The position numbers and the translations under genes were made by a program. The notes beneath the pieces were generated by a model, which was not told the DNA's origin, did not search any database, and worked only from the letters and a program-made list of their open reading frames with translations. A stretch of 64,000 nt of DNA from positions 705,501 through 769,500 of the forward strand of contig NZ_CP022708.1 in assembly GCF_025340265.1 (NCBI RefSeq). Reading direction: 5' to 3'. Shown here one piece after another: positions 32,629 through 46,612 of this stretch (its first letter is position 1; each line of letters begins with the position of its first letter). The DNA comes from Novosphingobium sp. 9. Lineage in GTDB: Bacteria > Pseudomonadota > Alphaproteobacteria > Sphingomonadales > Sphingomonadaceae.

Positions 32629-35466
32629 TCAGTAGGTCGCGCGGATCGAGAAACCGAACCGGCGGTCGTTCAGGGTATATTGCAGCGGTTGGCTCGGTGT
32701 GCCGATGTAGGTCATGTTCATGCGGTTCAGGAGGTTGACCGCATCGAACGAGATTGAGACTTGCTTGGTCACATCGAAGCTGACCGAGGCATCCAGCGAG
32801 GCATAGGGTGCCTGATACTGGGGAATGCCGTTGGCGCCGCTGCCATAAGTCGTATCGAGATATTTCCCGCGCCAGCTCCAGGCGACACGTGCCGTGACGG
32901 GCCCCTTCTCGTACAGGCCGACAAGATTGTAGCTGTGCTTGGAGAGCTTTTCGAGCGGCACCTGCTCGGGAATGTCACTGCCCACCGTGGCGAAGGGATT
33001 GGTGACGTTGCTGTCCACGAAAGTATAGTTAGCCTGTACGCCAAGGCCGCTGAGCAGGCCCGGCAGGAAGTCGAAGAATTGCTGATAGGCGACTTCGAAA
33101 CCCTTGATCGTTCCCTTGCCGGAATTTTCCGTGGTGGCAATGTCATACGTCACCCCGCCATAGTCACGCTGAACCGTGCCGCTGGCAAGGAAGCCGTCTA
33201 CCCGCTTGTAGAACAGGCCACCGGTCAACGAGCCCGTGCGCGCGAAATACCACTCCACGGTCGCATCGAAGTTGGTCGAGGTGATCGGATGGAGATAGGG
33301 GTTGCCCGAAGAGCCCGTGGGGCGACCATCGGCGTCCAGCTGGGATTCGGTATTGGGATTGAGGGTCACGTTGGTCGACATGACATCGAAATTCGGACGG
33401 GCGAACGATTTGGAGAAGGCGAAACGGGCCTGCAACTGATTGGTCAGGTGGGCACGCAGGTTGAAGCTGGGCAACAGCTTCGTATAGCTGCGATCAACGG
33501 TCAGCGGCTCGGTCGTGCCGTCGGAGTTGAAGATCGTTCCGGCCGACCCGGTGCTGGTGTTTACGAGGCGCAGCCCTGCCGTACCGTCGAAATCGAGGCC
33601 AAACAGCGTCGAGCCATAATCCGCCATGACGTAGCCTGCCCATGTTCGTTCAGACTGGTGGTTGAGATCGGACGGCGCGAAGTAGTTCTTCGGGCTGGTG
33701 TTGAACAGGGCTTCGGTCTTGGTGATGCTGTCCCACAGGCTGGAGCCGGATTCGAAGTTGGGATAGAGGATTCCACCCGCCAGCGTGTTGCCGTCGAAGA
33801 AATTGCTCGACGGACCGGACATGACGAGTTCGGGGTGTTCCGAGACCGGAATGAAGGTGGTGCCGTTGGGCGCAGCGCAGGACGGGTCGGCACCGGTGGG
33901 AATGAGGCAGAAGGCATTCCAGGTGCCGCGCAGGTCGATTGTGCTGTCCGAATAGCGCACGCCGCCGCGCAGCTTTTGGAGGAAGCCGCCGTCGGCATCG
34001 TATTCGAGGTCATAGCGCAGCGCGAGCTGATCGGCATCGTTGCGCTGAAGCGCGTCGGCCATATAGGTGAAGGCGTAGTTCGAAGGGTCGGCCAGTGCGG
34101 CCGGATCGGCTACGTTCCAGGTTGGATATTTTCCGCGCAGGTCGAACGTCACCGTATTCTGGTGAAGCGCATCGTAAGGCGTCTCGCCCTTCTTGTCGTA
34201 CTCGGAAATCACGAAGCCGTTGCGATCGGCATCGTAGCTCGACTTCAGGTACTGGGCATCGAAGGTCATCTTCAGCTTGTCGCTGACCTTCCACTGCACA
34301 TTGAAAGTGTAATTGCCGGTCGTGTCGGTCAAATCCTGATCGTAGCGCGCGGATTCGAAAACCTGGTTGGCAAGCGTGCCGGAGGTTGCATAGCCATTCT
34401 TGTCGAACGTGAAATCCGCGCCGTCCAGGGGGGTGGAAATCGGATTGCCGTCCGCGTCGACATTGCCGTTGTTGTTGAAGTAGTAGTACTTGCCCTGACG
34501 GTAGAAGTTATACCGCGAATATAGCGCCTGCGCGGTGAACAGCAGGTCAGGTGTTGCCTGCCACTGCAGTGCACCGGCAACGCCCAGACGCTTGCGATTG
34601 CCGCCGTCGTCGTAAATCTGCTCACCCACCGGAACCTGCGCATTCGCCGGAGCACCGGGGATCGTGACGCCTGCGGGGATTGGCGCATACTGCCCGATGA
34701 GAATGGCGTCCTGCCGGTAGGAACTCTTGGAGTAGCTGGCGTTCAGCAGGATACCGATTTCACCGATATTGGTGTCGAAGCGGTTGCTGTAGAGGCCGGA
34801 TGCCGAGCCGCCGAACTTGTCCGCGCGGTCATAGTAATCGCCCTTGAAGGTCGTGCTGATGACCTGGCCGGGAGAGTCGAACGGCAGGCGCGTGCGCACG
34901 TTCGCTACGCCAGCGATATCGCCTTCGATGGTGTCCGCCGGGGGGTTCTTGAAGACGTCGATGCCGGACAGCATGGTCGGCGGCAGGGCTTCGAGATCGA
35001 GCGTGCGTCCGCCCGAAGCCGAAATCGCTGAGCGGCCATCGATGAAGTTGCTGACCTCGGTGAGGCCACGCACAGTAATCGCAGGCTCGGTGCGATGGTC
35101 GAAATCGGTGCCGCCTTCTCCGTAGCGCCGCTGGATCTGCACGCCGGGGATACGCTGAAGCGCCTCGACGGTATTAGCATCAGGCAGCTTGCCGATATCC
35201 TGCGCCTCGACAGAGTCCACGATCTGCTGCGAATTGCGCTTGTTCGATTGAGCGCTCTGGAGGCTGGCGCGAACGCCGGTAACGATAATCTCGTCTGCGG
35301 ACGAAGGCGCGGATGTATCTGGTGCCAGTGTGCTGGCAGCACCGGTTACAGTCGGGGATGCCGTGCTCGGTGCTTGTGTCTGCGCCATAACCGGGACGCC
35401 GAACGCCGCTGCACTAGCCGCGAGCGTAGACACACCAAAAAGAAAGCGATTGCAGCGCCTTACCAT
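32629..35466 (-). CDS. large TonB-dependent receptor (Xanthomonas/Caulobacter carbohydrate type)
   Basis: A 945-residue receptor. After the signal peptide (GVPVMAQTQ) and a Thr/Ser/Pro-rich linker come the TonB box DEIIVTGVRASLQSAQSNKR and the plug with DSVEAQDIGKLPDANTVEAL and RIPGVQIQR. These are the marks of the TIGR01782 TonB-Xanth-Caul group, many of which take up plant polysaccharide fragments. The barrel ends in GFSIRATY. It is divergent from the GH35 galactosidase across a 289-base region holding a palindrome that recurs elsewhere in the carbohydrate locus. Likely role: import of oligosaccharides released by the glycoside hydrolases. Confidence 0.88.
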   Translation of the reverse strand: MVRRCNRFLFGVSTLAASAAAFGVPVMAQTQAPSTASPTVTGAASTLAPDTSAPSSADEIIVTGVRASLQSAQSNKRNSQQIVDSVEAQDIGKLPDANTVEALQRIPGVQIQRRYGEGGTDFDHRTEPAITVRGLTEVSNFIDGRSAISASGGRTLDLEALPPTMLSGIDVFKNPPADTIEGDIAGVANVRTRLPFDSPGQVISTTFKGDYYDRADKFGGSASGLYSNRFDTNIGEIGILLNASYSKSSYRQDAILIGQYAPIPAGVTIPGAPANAQVPVGEQIYDDGGNRKRLGVAGALQWQATPDLLFTAQALYSRYNFYRQGKYYYFNNNGNVDADGNPISTPLDGADFTFDKNGYATSGTLANQVFESARYDQDLTDTTGNYTFNVQWKVSDKLKMTFDAQYLKSSYDADRNGFVISEYDKKGETPYDALHQNTVTFDLRGKYPTWNVADPAALADPSNYAFTYMADALQRNDADQLALRYDLEYDADGGFLQKLRGGVRYSDSTIDLRGTWNAFCLIPTGADPSCAAPNGTTFIPVSEHPELVMSGPSSNFFDGNTLAGGILYPNFESGSSLWDSITKTEALFNTSPKNYFAPSDLNHQSERTWAGYVMADYGSTLFGLDFDGTAGLRLVNTSTGSAGTIFNSDGTTEPLTVDRSYTKLLPSFNLRAHLTNQLQARFAFSKSFARPNFDVMSTNVTLNPNTESQLDADGRPTGSSGNPYLHPITSTNFDATVEWYFARTGSLTGGLFYKRVDGFLASGTVQRDYGGVTYDIATTENSGKGTIKGFEVAYQQFFDFLPGLLSGLGVQANYTFVDSNVTNPFATVGSDIPEQVPLEKLSKHSYNLVGLYEKGPVTARVAWSWRGKYLDTTYGSGANGIPQYQAPYASLDASVSFDVTKQVSISFDAVNLLNRMNMTYIGTPSQPLQYTLNDRRFGFSIRATY

Positions 35467-35533
35467 AGACCTCTCTCCCGTACGACCGAATTTGCCGGCC
35501 TGATTCGTTGTCGTCGAGATTAGTATCGCTTAT

Positions 35534-35546
35534 CTTGTCAGACAAG
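35534..35546. promoter_or_regulatory. candidate GntR operator, site A
   Basis: Perfect 13-base palindrome CTTGTC-A-GACAAG, 68 bases upstream of the receptor start (- strand) and 210 bases upstream of GH35. It has the form of FadR/GntR-type operators (TTGTCnGACAA) and recurs at three other sites in the carbohydrate locus. Confidence 0.6.
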
Positions 35547-35755
35547 TAGGATATTTCCAGATCGTTGCTTATGTGTACGGATACATCGGCGCGACGGCGC
35601 TAAATCACGAATTTCAAGCGTTTTGTTGTCATTATGTTACGATGCAACGTTGCTCTTGCAACGCAAGCCATCTTGCGAATCGTGCACTCGGCTGCAACTA
35701 GTAAGACAAATCAAGGGCCGCCAACGTTTGTGGCTATCGGGAGAGGTCTGGATCT

Positions 35756-37378
35756 ATGTCTATATTGCGTACTCGCATCGCCTTGTTGCTCGCAGCGGGC
35801 AGTTTGTCGTTGGAAGCCGCGCAGGCTCAGGTGGCGCAGCCTGATAGCAGGTTCGTCGCTACGCCTTCAGGAAAGCCGCGCTTTACCGTGGATGGCAAGC
35901 CGTTCCTGGTCCTTGGCATCCAGCTCAATAACTCCAGCGGATTTCCCGCGCAGTTCCACGCGCTTGCACCTGCCATTGCGCGTAGTGGCGCGAACACCGT
36001 GATGGCGCCTATCGGTTGGGACACTATCGAGCCTGAAGAGGGGCATTTCGATTTCTCGGTCGTCGACGCGATGATAGCGGAGGCCCGCGCACAGAAAGTC
36101 CGCGTGGCGTTCCTCTGGTTCGGCACATGGAAGAATGCGAAGATGTCCTATGTCCCGGCCTGGGTGAAGCGCGATACCGTTCGTTTCCCGCGCGTGGTCG
36201 ATGCCGACGGATACGCTATCGATGCGCTTTCCCCGATCAGCGAGGAAAGCGAACAGGCCGATGCAAAGGCATTCGCGGCCTTGATGGGGCACCTCAAGGC
36301 GGTGGATGCACGCCAGCGTACGGTGGTGATGGTGCAGGTAGAGAACGAGGCCGGCACGCTGGGAGCCGATCGAGACCATTCACCTGCCGCACAAGCTCTC
36401 TTCGAGGGTACGGTGCCCGCTGCGATGACAACGGCATCGCAGGAGCCATCGCAGCGGGCATCGCAAGGCTCGTGGAGCAGCGTCTATGCCGAGCGGGCGC
36501 CGGAAGCCTTCATGGCCTATTATACCGCGCGCTATATCGGTGCCGTCGCGGCCGCAGGACGCAAGGCGTACGACCTGCCGCTTTACGTCAATGTCTGGCC
36601 GCGCCAGCAACCCGGCCTGCTGCATCCCGGAGACAGCAGTCCCAGCGGCGGCGCGGTGTCCTGGCTCTTGCCGCAATGGAAGGCGCTCGCCCCCGCCATC
36701 GATGTGGTCGGCGTCGATAACTACGATACCAATGTAGCGCCCTACACCGAAATCGCCGAGGCTTACGACATTCCCGGCAACCCGCTGTATGTCCCTGAAA
36801 CCGGCGCGACGATGGCGCATGCACGGCATGCGTTCTGGACGCTTTCACGTCCGTATGCGGTTGGTATTTCCAAGTTCGGGATCGACGAGAGTTTCGGGCT
36901 TGATGGAAGTACCCCGAAAGTCGAGCCGATCGCGCTCGACTATGGCCTGCTGCGTGAGGCGGCACCGTTCCTGCTACCGTTGCGCGATGCGGGGCATGTG
37001 CGTGCCGCCATCGAGGAAGACGGCATGGCCAACGTGCCTATGGATTTCGATGGCTACGATGCCGTGGCCCGTTTCGGGCCGGTGCGCGATGGCTACGGTG
37101 GTCCGCGCGGGCAAGGCAATGCCGATCTTTCGGGCCGGGTCATCGTTGTCCAGGCGGCGCCGGACAAGTTTCTGCTGGCGGGGGCTTCTGCGAACCTGAT
37201 GTTTGCGCCCAAGCTGGGCACTGCCGGGCACGTCGAACTCGTCCATGTCGAGCAGGGGCATTTCAAGGATGGCCAGTGGATCGTCGAGCGCACGCTCAAT
37301 GGCGATGAAACCGCGTTCGGCCTGATCCTGCCGCCCGAAGGTGGGTCCCTGATGGTGACGGTTCAGATCGTCAAATGA
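35756..37378 (+). CDS. GH35-type beta-galactosidase with DUF5597 domain, exported
   Basis: A 540-residue exported enzyme: signal peptide ending AAQAQ (residue 25), TIM barrel from about residue 45 with WDTIEPEEG (89-97), the acid/base motif QVENEAG (E198) and the nucleophile in VPETGA (E348). The C-terminal region is the DUF5597 domain found in Bgl35A-like galactosidases from plant-polysaccharide degraders. The reaction would be removal of terminal beta-galactose. It converges on the GH2 gene and shares a terminator with it. The upstream control region contains the palindrome CTTGTCAGACAAG. Confidence 0.82.
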   Translation: MSILRTRIALLLAAGSLSLEAAQAQVAQPDSRFVATPSGKPRFTVDGKPFLVLGIQLNNSSGFPAQFHALAPAIARSGANTVMAPIGWDTIEPEEGHFDFSVVDAMIAEARAQKVRVAFLWFGTWKNAKMSYVPAWVKRDTVRFPRVVDADGYAIDALSPISEESEQADAKAFAALMGHLKAVDARQRTVVMVQVENEAGTLGADRDHSPAAQALFEGTVPAAMTTASQEPSQRASQGSWSSVYAERAPEAFMAYYTARYIGAVAAAGRKAYDLPLYVNVWPRQQPGLLHPGDSSPSGGAVSWLLPQWKALAPAIDVVGVDNYDTNVAPYTEIAEAYDIPGNPLYVPETGATMAHARHAFWTLSRPYAVGISKFGIDESFGLDGSTPKVEPIALDYGLLREAAPFLLPLRDAGHVRAAIEEDGMANVPMDFDGYDAVARFGPVRDGYGGPRGQGNADLSGRVIVVQAAPDKFLLAGASANLMFAPKLGTAGHVELVHVEQGHFKDGQWIVERTLNGDETAFGLILPPEGGSLMVTVQIVK

Positions 37379-37386
37379 CCGAAAAG

Positions 37387-37417
37387 GGAGCGCCGCAGGT
37401 GAACCCTGTGGCGCTCC
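37387..37417. terminator. bidirectional terminator between GH35 and GH2 genes
   Basis: A 13-bp stem with one G-T pair (GGAGCGCCGCAGG / CCTGTGGCGCTCC), 5-base loop, with AAAA on one flank and TTG on the other. It fills the space between the two convergent stop codons. Confidence 0.75.
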
Positions 37418-37424
37418 TTGTCGT

Positions 37425-41571
<4,147 letters not shown>

Positions 41572-41574
<3 letters not shown>

Positions 41575-41640
41575 GGTTGGTCTAGAGTGGGGTAAAGGCA
41601 GGCTAGAAGGGGGCTAAAGAGGGGGTAGAGGTGGATAGAG
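41572..41640 (+). repeat. helically phased 10-11 bp repeat array, copy 2
   Basis: T residues opening each unit fall at 41572, 41583, 41593, 41604, 41615, 41626 and 41636 (spacing 11,10,11,11,11,10). Units read TAGAGTGGGG, TAAAGGCAGGC, TAGAAGGGGGC, TAAAGAGGGGG and so on, the same TARAGG consensus as the array at 27438-27508. The first unit includes the GntR stop codon. It lies 130 bases before the GH27 start. Confidence 0.75.
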
Positions 41641-41729
41641 ACCGGTTCGCCACCCGCAGAAGCACCCTATCGCCTGCCTGGAAATCCCGGCTGCGAACTC
41701 CCCGCTTGATCTCCCGCACGATCGCGATA

Positions 41730-41740
41730 TTGTCCTACAA
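41730..41740. promoter_or_regulatory. candidate GntR operator, site D
   Basis: TTGTCCTACAA (perfect TTGT/ACAA dyad, 9 of 11 positions as in site A), 32 bases upstream of the GH27 gene that starts the GH27-GH30-GH43 operon. Confidence 0.45.
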
Positions 41741-41771
41741 ATAAGAGGGCAATTTCGGGAAGGGAGCCGTC

Positions 41772-43216
41772 ATGGCAAACGACGATACCCGGTCGCAGGA
41801 CCGGGCCGCAGGCGCATGGTCGCGTCGTGCGATGTTGGGCGTATCGGCAGGGGCAGCACTGGTGCCGGGGCTTGCCGGTGCACTGTCTCCCTCGCTGGCA
41901 CAGGCCGCGACAGGCGCAGGTATTGGCACCGGCGTCGGCACCGCAGGGCGCAAGCCTTTGGCGCCACGCCCGCCGATGGGCTGGAATTCGTGGAACAGCT
42001 TTGCCACCACGATCACCGAGGCCCAGACGCTGGAGCAGGCGGACATCATGGCGCAGCGCCTGCTGCCGTTCGGCTACGATATCCTGACTGTCGATATCCA
42101 GTGGTACGAACCCCACGCTTCCAGCTATGAATATGCGGCGAAGCCGGTGCCGACGCTGGATGGCCATGGCCGCCTGCTGCCTGCCCCAATCGCTTTCCTT
42201 CGGCGGCGGACGGGCGCGGCTTTGCGCCTCTGGCCGGGAAGGTGCACAAGCTGGGCCTGCGCTTCGGCGTCCACCTGATGCGCGGCATCCCGCGTCTGGC
42301 TGTCGAGCAGGACCTGCCGGTGCTGGGCACGTCCACCACGGCGCGCGCCATCGCCGATACGACGAGCACCTGCTCATGGAACCCGGACATGTACGGCGTC
42401 GATATGACAAAACCCGGCGCGCAGGCCTATTACGACAGCGTGTTCGCGCTGCTCGCCTCGTGGGGCGTGGATTTCGTCAAGGTCGATGACCTGTCGCGCC
42501 CCTATGATGCCCATGCCGCCGAGATCGAGGCGATCGACCGCGCAATTGCGAAAACCGGACGGCCCATGATCCTGTCGATGTCGCCCGGCGAAACCCCGGT
42601 GATCCGGGGGGATCATGCCCGCAAGCACGCACGCATGTGGCGCATTTCCGACGATTTCTGGGACAAGTGGCCGTTGCTGGAAGCGCAGTTCACCCGGCTG
42701 GAGAACTGGAACCCTTACATGGGCGTCGGCCCGGACGGAGAGGGCGCCTGGCCCGATGCCGACATGCTGCCGCTGGGCCGTCTGGCGCTGGGCGCGCGCG
42801 ATACTCTGTTCACGCCCGACGAGCAGCGCACGCTGATGACGCTGTGGTCGATCGCCCGCTCCCCGCTGATCATGGGCGGCGATCTGCGCCATCTCGATGC
42901 GCCGACGCTGGCGCTGCTGACGAACCCGGAAGTGCTGGCGGTCAACCAGCGCTCGACCGGCAACCGTCCGCACTTCGTCGATGACAGCGCCCGGATCTGG
43001 TCTGCGCGGGCGGAAAACGGCGATACCTATCTGGCGCTGTTCAATCCCGCCGACGAGGCTCGCACTGTCGGCATCTCGCTGTCGATGCTCGGCCTTTCGG
43101 GCACCGTGCGCCAGCGTGACTTGTGGGCGCGCGCCGACGTCGGCACCGCCAGCGGACGTGTGGAACACAAGATCGCAGCGCATGGCGCGGCGCTCTACCG
43201 GCTTGCAGGCGCATGA
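41772..43216 (+). pseudogene. GH27 family glycosidase (alpha-galactosidase type), Tat-exported, one-base frameshift
   Basis: The restored protein has about 481 residues. It starts with a Tat signal (WSRRAMLGVSAGAALVPGLAG). The GH27 TIM barrel begins PPMGWNSWNSFATTITE, then YDILTVDIQWYE, the nucleophile region DFVKVDD, and GAWPDADMLPLG near the C-terminus. Frame one loses homology after LLPAP. The second frame takes over with NRFPSAADGRGFAPLAG and runs to the stop at 43216. A C missing from the CCCC run at 42184-42187 explains it. GH27 enzymes remove terminal alpha-galactose or beta-L-arabinopyranose, and either fits an arabinogalactan side chain. The stop overlaps the next start (ATGA). Confidence 0.84.
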
Positions 43217-44772
43217 GGGGCAGGAGGATGACACGAACGAACTCCCGCACGATCACGCGCACACTGGCAGCGCTGCTGCTGGGCACGGCGATAGTGACGC
43301 CCGCGCTGGCACAGGATGCATCGCCGCCCGCCTCACCAGACGAGCACTTTCCGGTCGATCCGCCGGTCACGATCACCCTGCGCCCCGATCTGGCGAAGGA
43401 GGCGGGCAATCGCCGCGGCGCTTTCGAGGGCTGGGGGACGGCGCTCGCGTGGTTCGCCAATGTCACCGGGGGCTGGCCCGATGCCGAGCGCAATCGGTTG
43501 GCCGATCTGTTCTATGGCAAGGATGGTCTGGGCTGGACCATCGCGCGCTACAATATCGGCGGCGGCAATGCGCAGGATATCGAGCCCTATTTGCGCACCG
43601 GCGCGGCGGTGCCGGGGTTCTGGAAGAAGCCCGAGGGCGCAACCGGGCGCGACTGGTGGAACCCGGACGATCCGGCGCAGTGGAACTGGCAGGCCGATGC
43701 CAACCAGCGCTGGTGGCTCGATGCGATCCGCGACCGGGTGAAGGCGCCGATCTTCGAGGCCTTCTCCAACTCGCCGCCTTGGTTTATGACCGTTTCGGGC
43801 CGCGTCTCCGGCGCCGACAAGGCCACCGACGACAACCTGCAACCGGGCAAGGAGGGCGCCTTCGCCGAGTATCTCGCGCGCGTGGTCGACGAATTGCAGA
43901 AGCGCCATCACATCGTGTTCCGCACGCTTTCGCCCGTGAATGAGCCCAACACCGATTACTGGTACGCGGCGAATACGCAGGAGGGCGCACACTGGAGCCC
44001 GCAGCGCCAGTCTATGATGATCGAGGCGAGCGATGCCGCGCTGCGCCGCCATGGCCTCTCGACCGTGATCGCCGCCAGCGACGAGACCAATTCGCACACC
44101 TTCCTGCGCGACTGGGCGGGCTGGAGCCCGGCTGCTCGCGCCAAGGTGGGCCAGCTCAACGTCCATTCCTATGGCACCGTCCACCAGACTGCCGTGCGCG
44201 ATATCGCCACCGCCAGCGGCATCCGCCTGTGGATGAGCGAGAACGACACCCCGCTTTCGGGCGATCCCGAGACTTACACCGGCATGGCCTCGCCGCTGGC
44301 CTTCGCCGAGCATGTGGTGCTCGACCTCAAGCGGCTGGAGCCGTCGGCGTGGGTATTCTGGCAGGCGGTGGAAAATATCAGCGGCGGCAACGGCAAGCCT
44401 AGCTCGAACTGGGGGCTGGTGAAGGCCGACATGGCCTCTCCCGCCAGCGGGCCGCACCAGATTCATGTGACGGGCAAATACTGGGCGATGGCGCAGTTCA
44501 GCCGCTATATCCGGCCCGGCGACCGGCTGATCCCGGTGGACGACATGGATACGGCAGGTGCGCTTTCACCCGATGGCAGGCGGCTGGTGATGGTCCATGT
44601 CAACGCGGGGCTCTCGCCACGAAAGCTGGAACTGCCCAGGGGGTGGCGCGTGAGCATGGTCGTGACCGATGCGACGCATCAGGCGACGTGCATGGCGGGG
44701 ACGACGGTGCCCTCACGCGCGATTGCGACACTGGTGCTGACAAAGGGCAGCGAGAAGGGGCCTTGCGTATGA
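43213..44772 (+). CDS. GH30 family hydrolase, endo-beta-1,6-galactanase-like, exported
   Basis: A 519-residue exported enzyme with a signal peptide ending ALAQD. The mature start reads FEGWGTALAWFANVTGGW, the hallmark of GH30 subfamily 5 endo-beta-1,6-galactanases. The acid/base is in SPVNEPNTDYW (NEP), and the nucleophile in IRLWMSEND. GFNSPP-like SNSPPWFMTVSG is also conserved. The ATG at 43213 overlaps the GH27 stop. A second in-frame ATG at 43228 directly abuts AGGAGG, which is too close to serve well. Expected substrate: beta-1,6-galactan side chains of arabinogalactan. It overlaps the GH43 gene (ATGA) and so lies in a tightly coupled operon. Confidence 0.83.
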   Translation: MRGRRMTRTNSRTITRTLAALLLGTAIVTPALAQDASPPASPDEHFPVDPPVTITLRPDLAKEAGNRRGAFEGWGTALAWFANVTGGWPDAERNRLADLFYGKDGLGWTIARYNIGGGNAQDIEPYLRTGAAVPGFWKKPEGATGRDWWNPDDPAQWNWQADANQRWWLDAIRDRVKAPIFEAFSNSPPWFMTVSGRVSGADKATDDNLQPGKEGAFAEYLARVVDELQKRHHIVFRTLSPVNEPNTDYWYAANTQEGAHWSPQRQSMMIEASDAALRRHGLSTVIAASDETNSHTFLRDWAGWSPAARAKVGQLNVHSYGTVHQTAVRDIATASGIRLWMSENDTPLSGDPETYTGMASPLAFAEHVVLDLKRLEPSAWVFWQAVENISGGNGKPSSNWGLVKADMASPASGPHQIHVTGKYWAMAQFSRYIRPGDRLIPVDDMDTAGALSPDGRRLVMVHVNAGLSPRKLELPRGWRVSMVVTDATHQATCMAGTTVPSRAIATLVLTKGSEKGPCV

Positions 44773-45820
44773 GGCGGGCGCTGATCGCGTCGGCCCCGGT
44801 CGCGCTGGTATTGGCGGGCCTCGGCGCTTCGCTGGCCGCCGGTGCCTCGCCTCCTCGCGTGTCCAGCGCTAAGGCCGCACCGCTGCGCCTGCCCGACATG
44901 CCGCTGCACGATCCGTGGATCGTTGCCGACAAGGCGAGTGGGACGTACTACCTCTACACCAGCAACATCGCGAAGATGAGCGGCGATCCGCGCCTCGGCA
45001 TCATGGTCTATACCAGTCGCGATCTGGCGCACTGGACCCGCCCGCGCGTGGTTTTTGCGCTGCCGAAGGATAGCTGGGCCAACGAGGGCGCCTGGGCACC
45101 CGAAGTGCATCGCTGGAAGGGGCGCTGGTATCTCTTCGCGACGTTCTACAACGATGCCAAGACCTTGCCGGTGACGCGGGATGGCAGCGGCGTGGAGCGG
45201 CACCCGGTGCGGCGCTCGACGCTGCTCGCCTCGGCGGACAGCCTCTCTGGCCCGTTCTCGCTGCGAAACGATGGCACACCGCTGGTCGATCCGTCCACGA
45301 TGACGCTAGACGGCACGCTTTATGTCGATCCCAAGGGCAAGCCATGGCTGGTCTATGCGCACGAGTGGGTGCAGGTGGGCGATGGGACCATCGAGGCGAT
45401 GCCGCTGAGCGACCGCCTGACCTCTGCCGGGCCTTCGCGCGTGCTGTTCCATGCCTCGTCCGGCCCCTGGGTGAAGCGCCCCGATGCCGGGCAGCCCGGC
45501 GTTTATGTCACCGATGGCCCGGAGCTGTTCCAGACCCGCACCGGCAGGCTGCTGATGCTATGGTCGAGCTACGATCCGAACGGCTACGTGCAGGGCCTTG
45601 CGCGCTCGACAACCGGGCAGATCGAGGGGCCGTGGGAGCAGCTTCCCCGCTGGTACGGCAGGACAGCGGCCACGGCATGCTGTTCCGCCGCTTCGACGGC
45701 ACGCTGATGATGGTGGTCCATCGACCTTTCAGGAACGCGCGCGGCAAGCTCTACGAGATGCGCGATGCGGGCGACCGGGTAGAGGTCGTGCGTGAGCGGA
45801 CCGACTGGGACGGCGGCTGA
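44769..45820 (+). pseudogene. GH43 family glycosidase, exported, frameshift near the 3' end
   Basis: Starts at ATG 44769 overlapping the GH30 stop (ATGA). The signal peptide is VALVLAGLGASLAAGAS. The five-bladed propeller shows HDPWIVAD (general base Asp), WAPEVHRWKGRWYLFATF and VTDGPELF (acid Glu). Frame one runs to GPWEQLP and then to noise. The next frame supplies QDSGHGMLFRRFDG to the stop at 45820. One C lost from the CCCC run at 45645-45648 explains it. The restored protein has about 350 residues. GH43 includes alpha-L-arabinofuranosidases, xylosidases and exo-beta-1,3-galactanases. With GH30, GH27, GH2 and GH35, an arabinofuranosidase or exo-galactanase is most likely. Confidence 0.82.
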
Positions 45821-45844
45821 TCGGCTCCCCCAAGCGAGCCTGAC

Positions 45845-45868
45845 TTCACGTCCCCGATCAGACGTGAA
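45845..45868. terminator. hairpin at the convergent ends of GH43 and the next gene
   Basis: TTCACGTC, 8-base loop, GACGTGAA (8-bp perfect stem). It overlaps the stop codon of the downstream - strand gene. A short stem without a T-run. Confidence 0.4.
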
Positions 45869-46403
45869 TATCGATGTAGTCCGTCAGGTCGTCGCACCAC
45901 TCGAAATCGCGCAGGCGGTAATAGGGGCGGTTCTGGGTGATGGCGAAGCGCCAGGTCTTGTCCTTGGTGCAGCGGCGCCCCTTGTCGGGCGTGCTGTCGA
46001 TCGAGATCAGGCCCTTGAAGGTGAAGTAGTCCTTGCCGATCTCGGTGATCGTGCCGTCGAGGAACAGGCGCCCCGGCCCGCCCGCCTGCGCCTGTGCGCC
46101 GCGCAGCCGCCACTCGTCGCCTTTCGGCGTGCCGACGCGGGTGATGACGGCACTGCCGCGCGTGTTCCAGTCGATCCACTGGAGCGTGAGGCCGGTGTTG
46201 CGCAGCAGCTTTTCCGCGCTGGCCTGATCGAGCACGCGCGTCGCTTCCGGAGCAGGGCGATGAAGAGCGCTTGCAGGCGCGCCTGCCGATGATTGAGCGG
46301 GGGCCGGAGCCGGGATCTGCGCCATGGCGATGACGGGAATTGCCGACGCGATCGCGAGGCAGGACAGCAGGCAGGTCGGAATCGAATGGCGCATGATGAT
46401 CAT
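45858..46403 (-). CDS. conserved exported protein of unknown function
   Basis: A 181-residue protein with a signal peptide (SCLAIASAIPVIAMAQ), a Pro/Ala-rich linker (PAPAPAQSSAGAP), and a globular part rich in aromatic residues: LQWIDWNTRGSAVI, LFLDGTITEIGKDYFTFKG and a C-terminal TDYIDIHV. Two cysteines (C in GRRCTKDK and EWCDDL) may form a disulfide. It is not recognised as a named family. The composition points to a periplasmic beta-rich protein. It is convergent with the GH43 gene, so it belongs to a different transcript and need not be part of the carbohydrate locus. Start choice: ATG 46403 or 46394. The longer ORF start adds unlikely residues. Confidence 0.6.
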   Translation of the reverse strand: MIIMRHSIPTCLLSCLAIASAIPVIAMAQIPAPAPAQSSAGAPASALHRPAPEATRVLDQASAEKLLRNTGLTLQWIDWNTRGSAVITRVGTPKGDEWRLRGAQAQAGGPGRLFLDGTITEIGKDYFTFKGLISIDSTPDKGRRCTKDKTWRFAITQNRPYYRLRDFEWCDDLTDYIDIHV

Positions 46404-46612
46404 CTGTAACTGATTGTCGCAAACCCGCACAGATGCCTTTGCGTGCATTTCTGTGCTCTTTTGTTGACAGTGTCGCCGCCGCGGGCAATTGCCGCAGCAA
46501 CGGTAATGGATTTCTGCCGGGCATTGGCGCTTTCACAAGGAAAGCCGTGCCGAACCGCCCTTGCAAGGGACGATGATTCCTGACTGTCGCCATCCGGCGA
46601 GAAGGAGGAATC

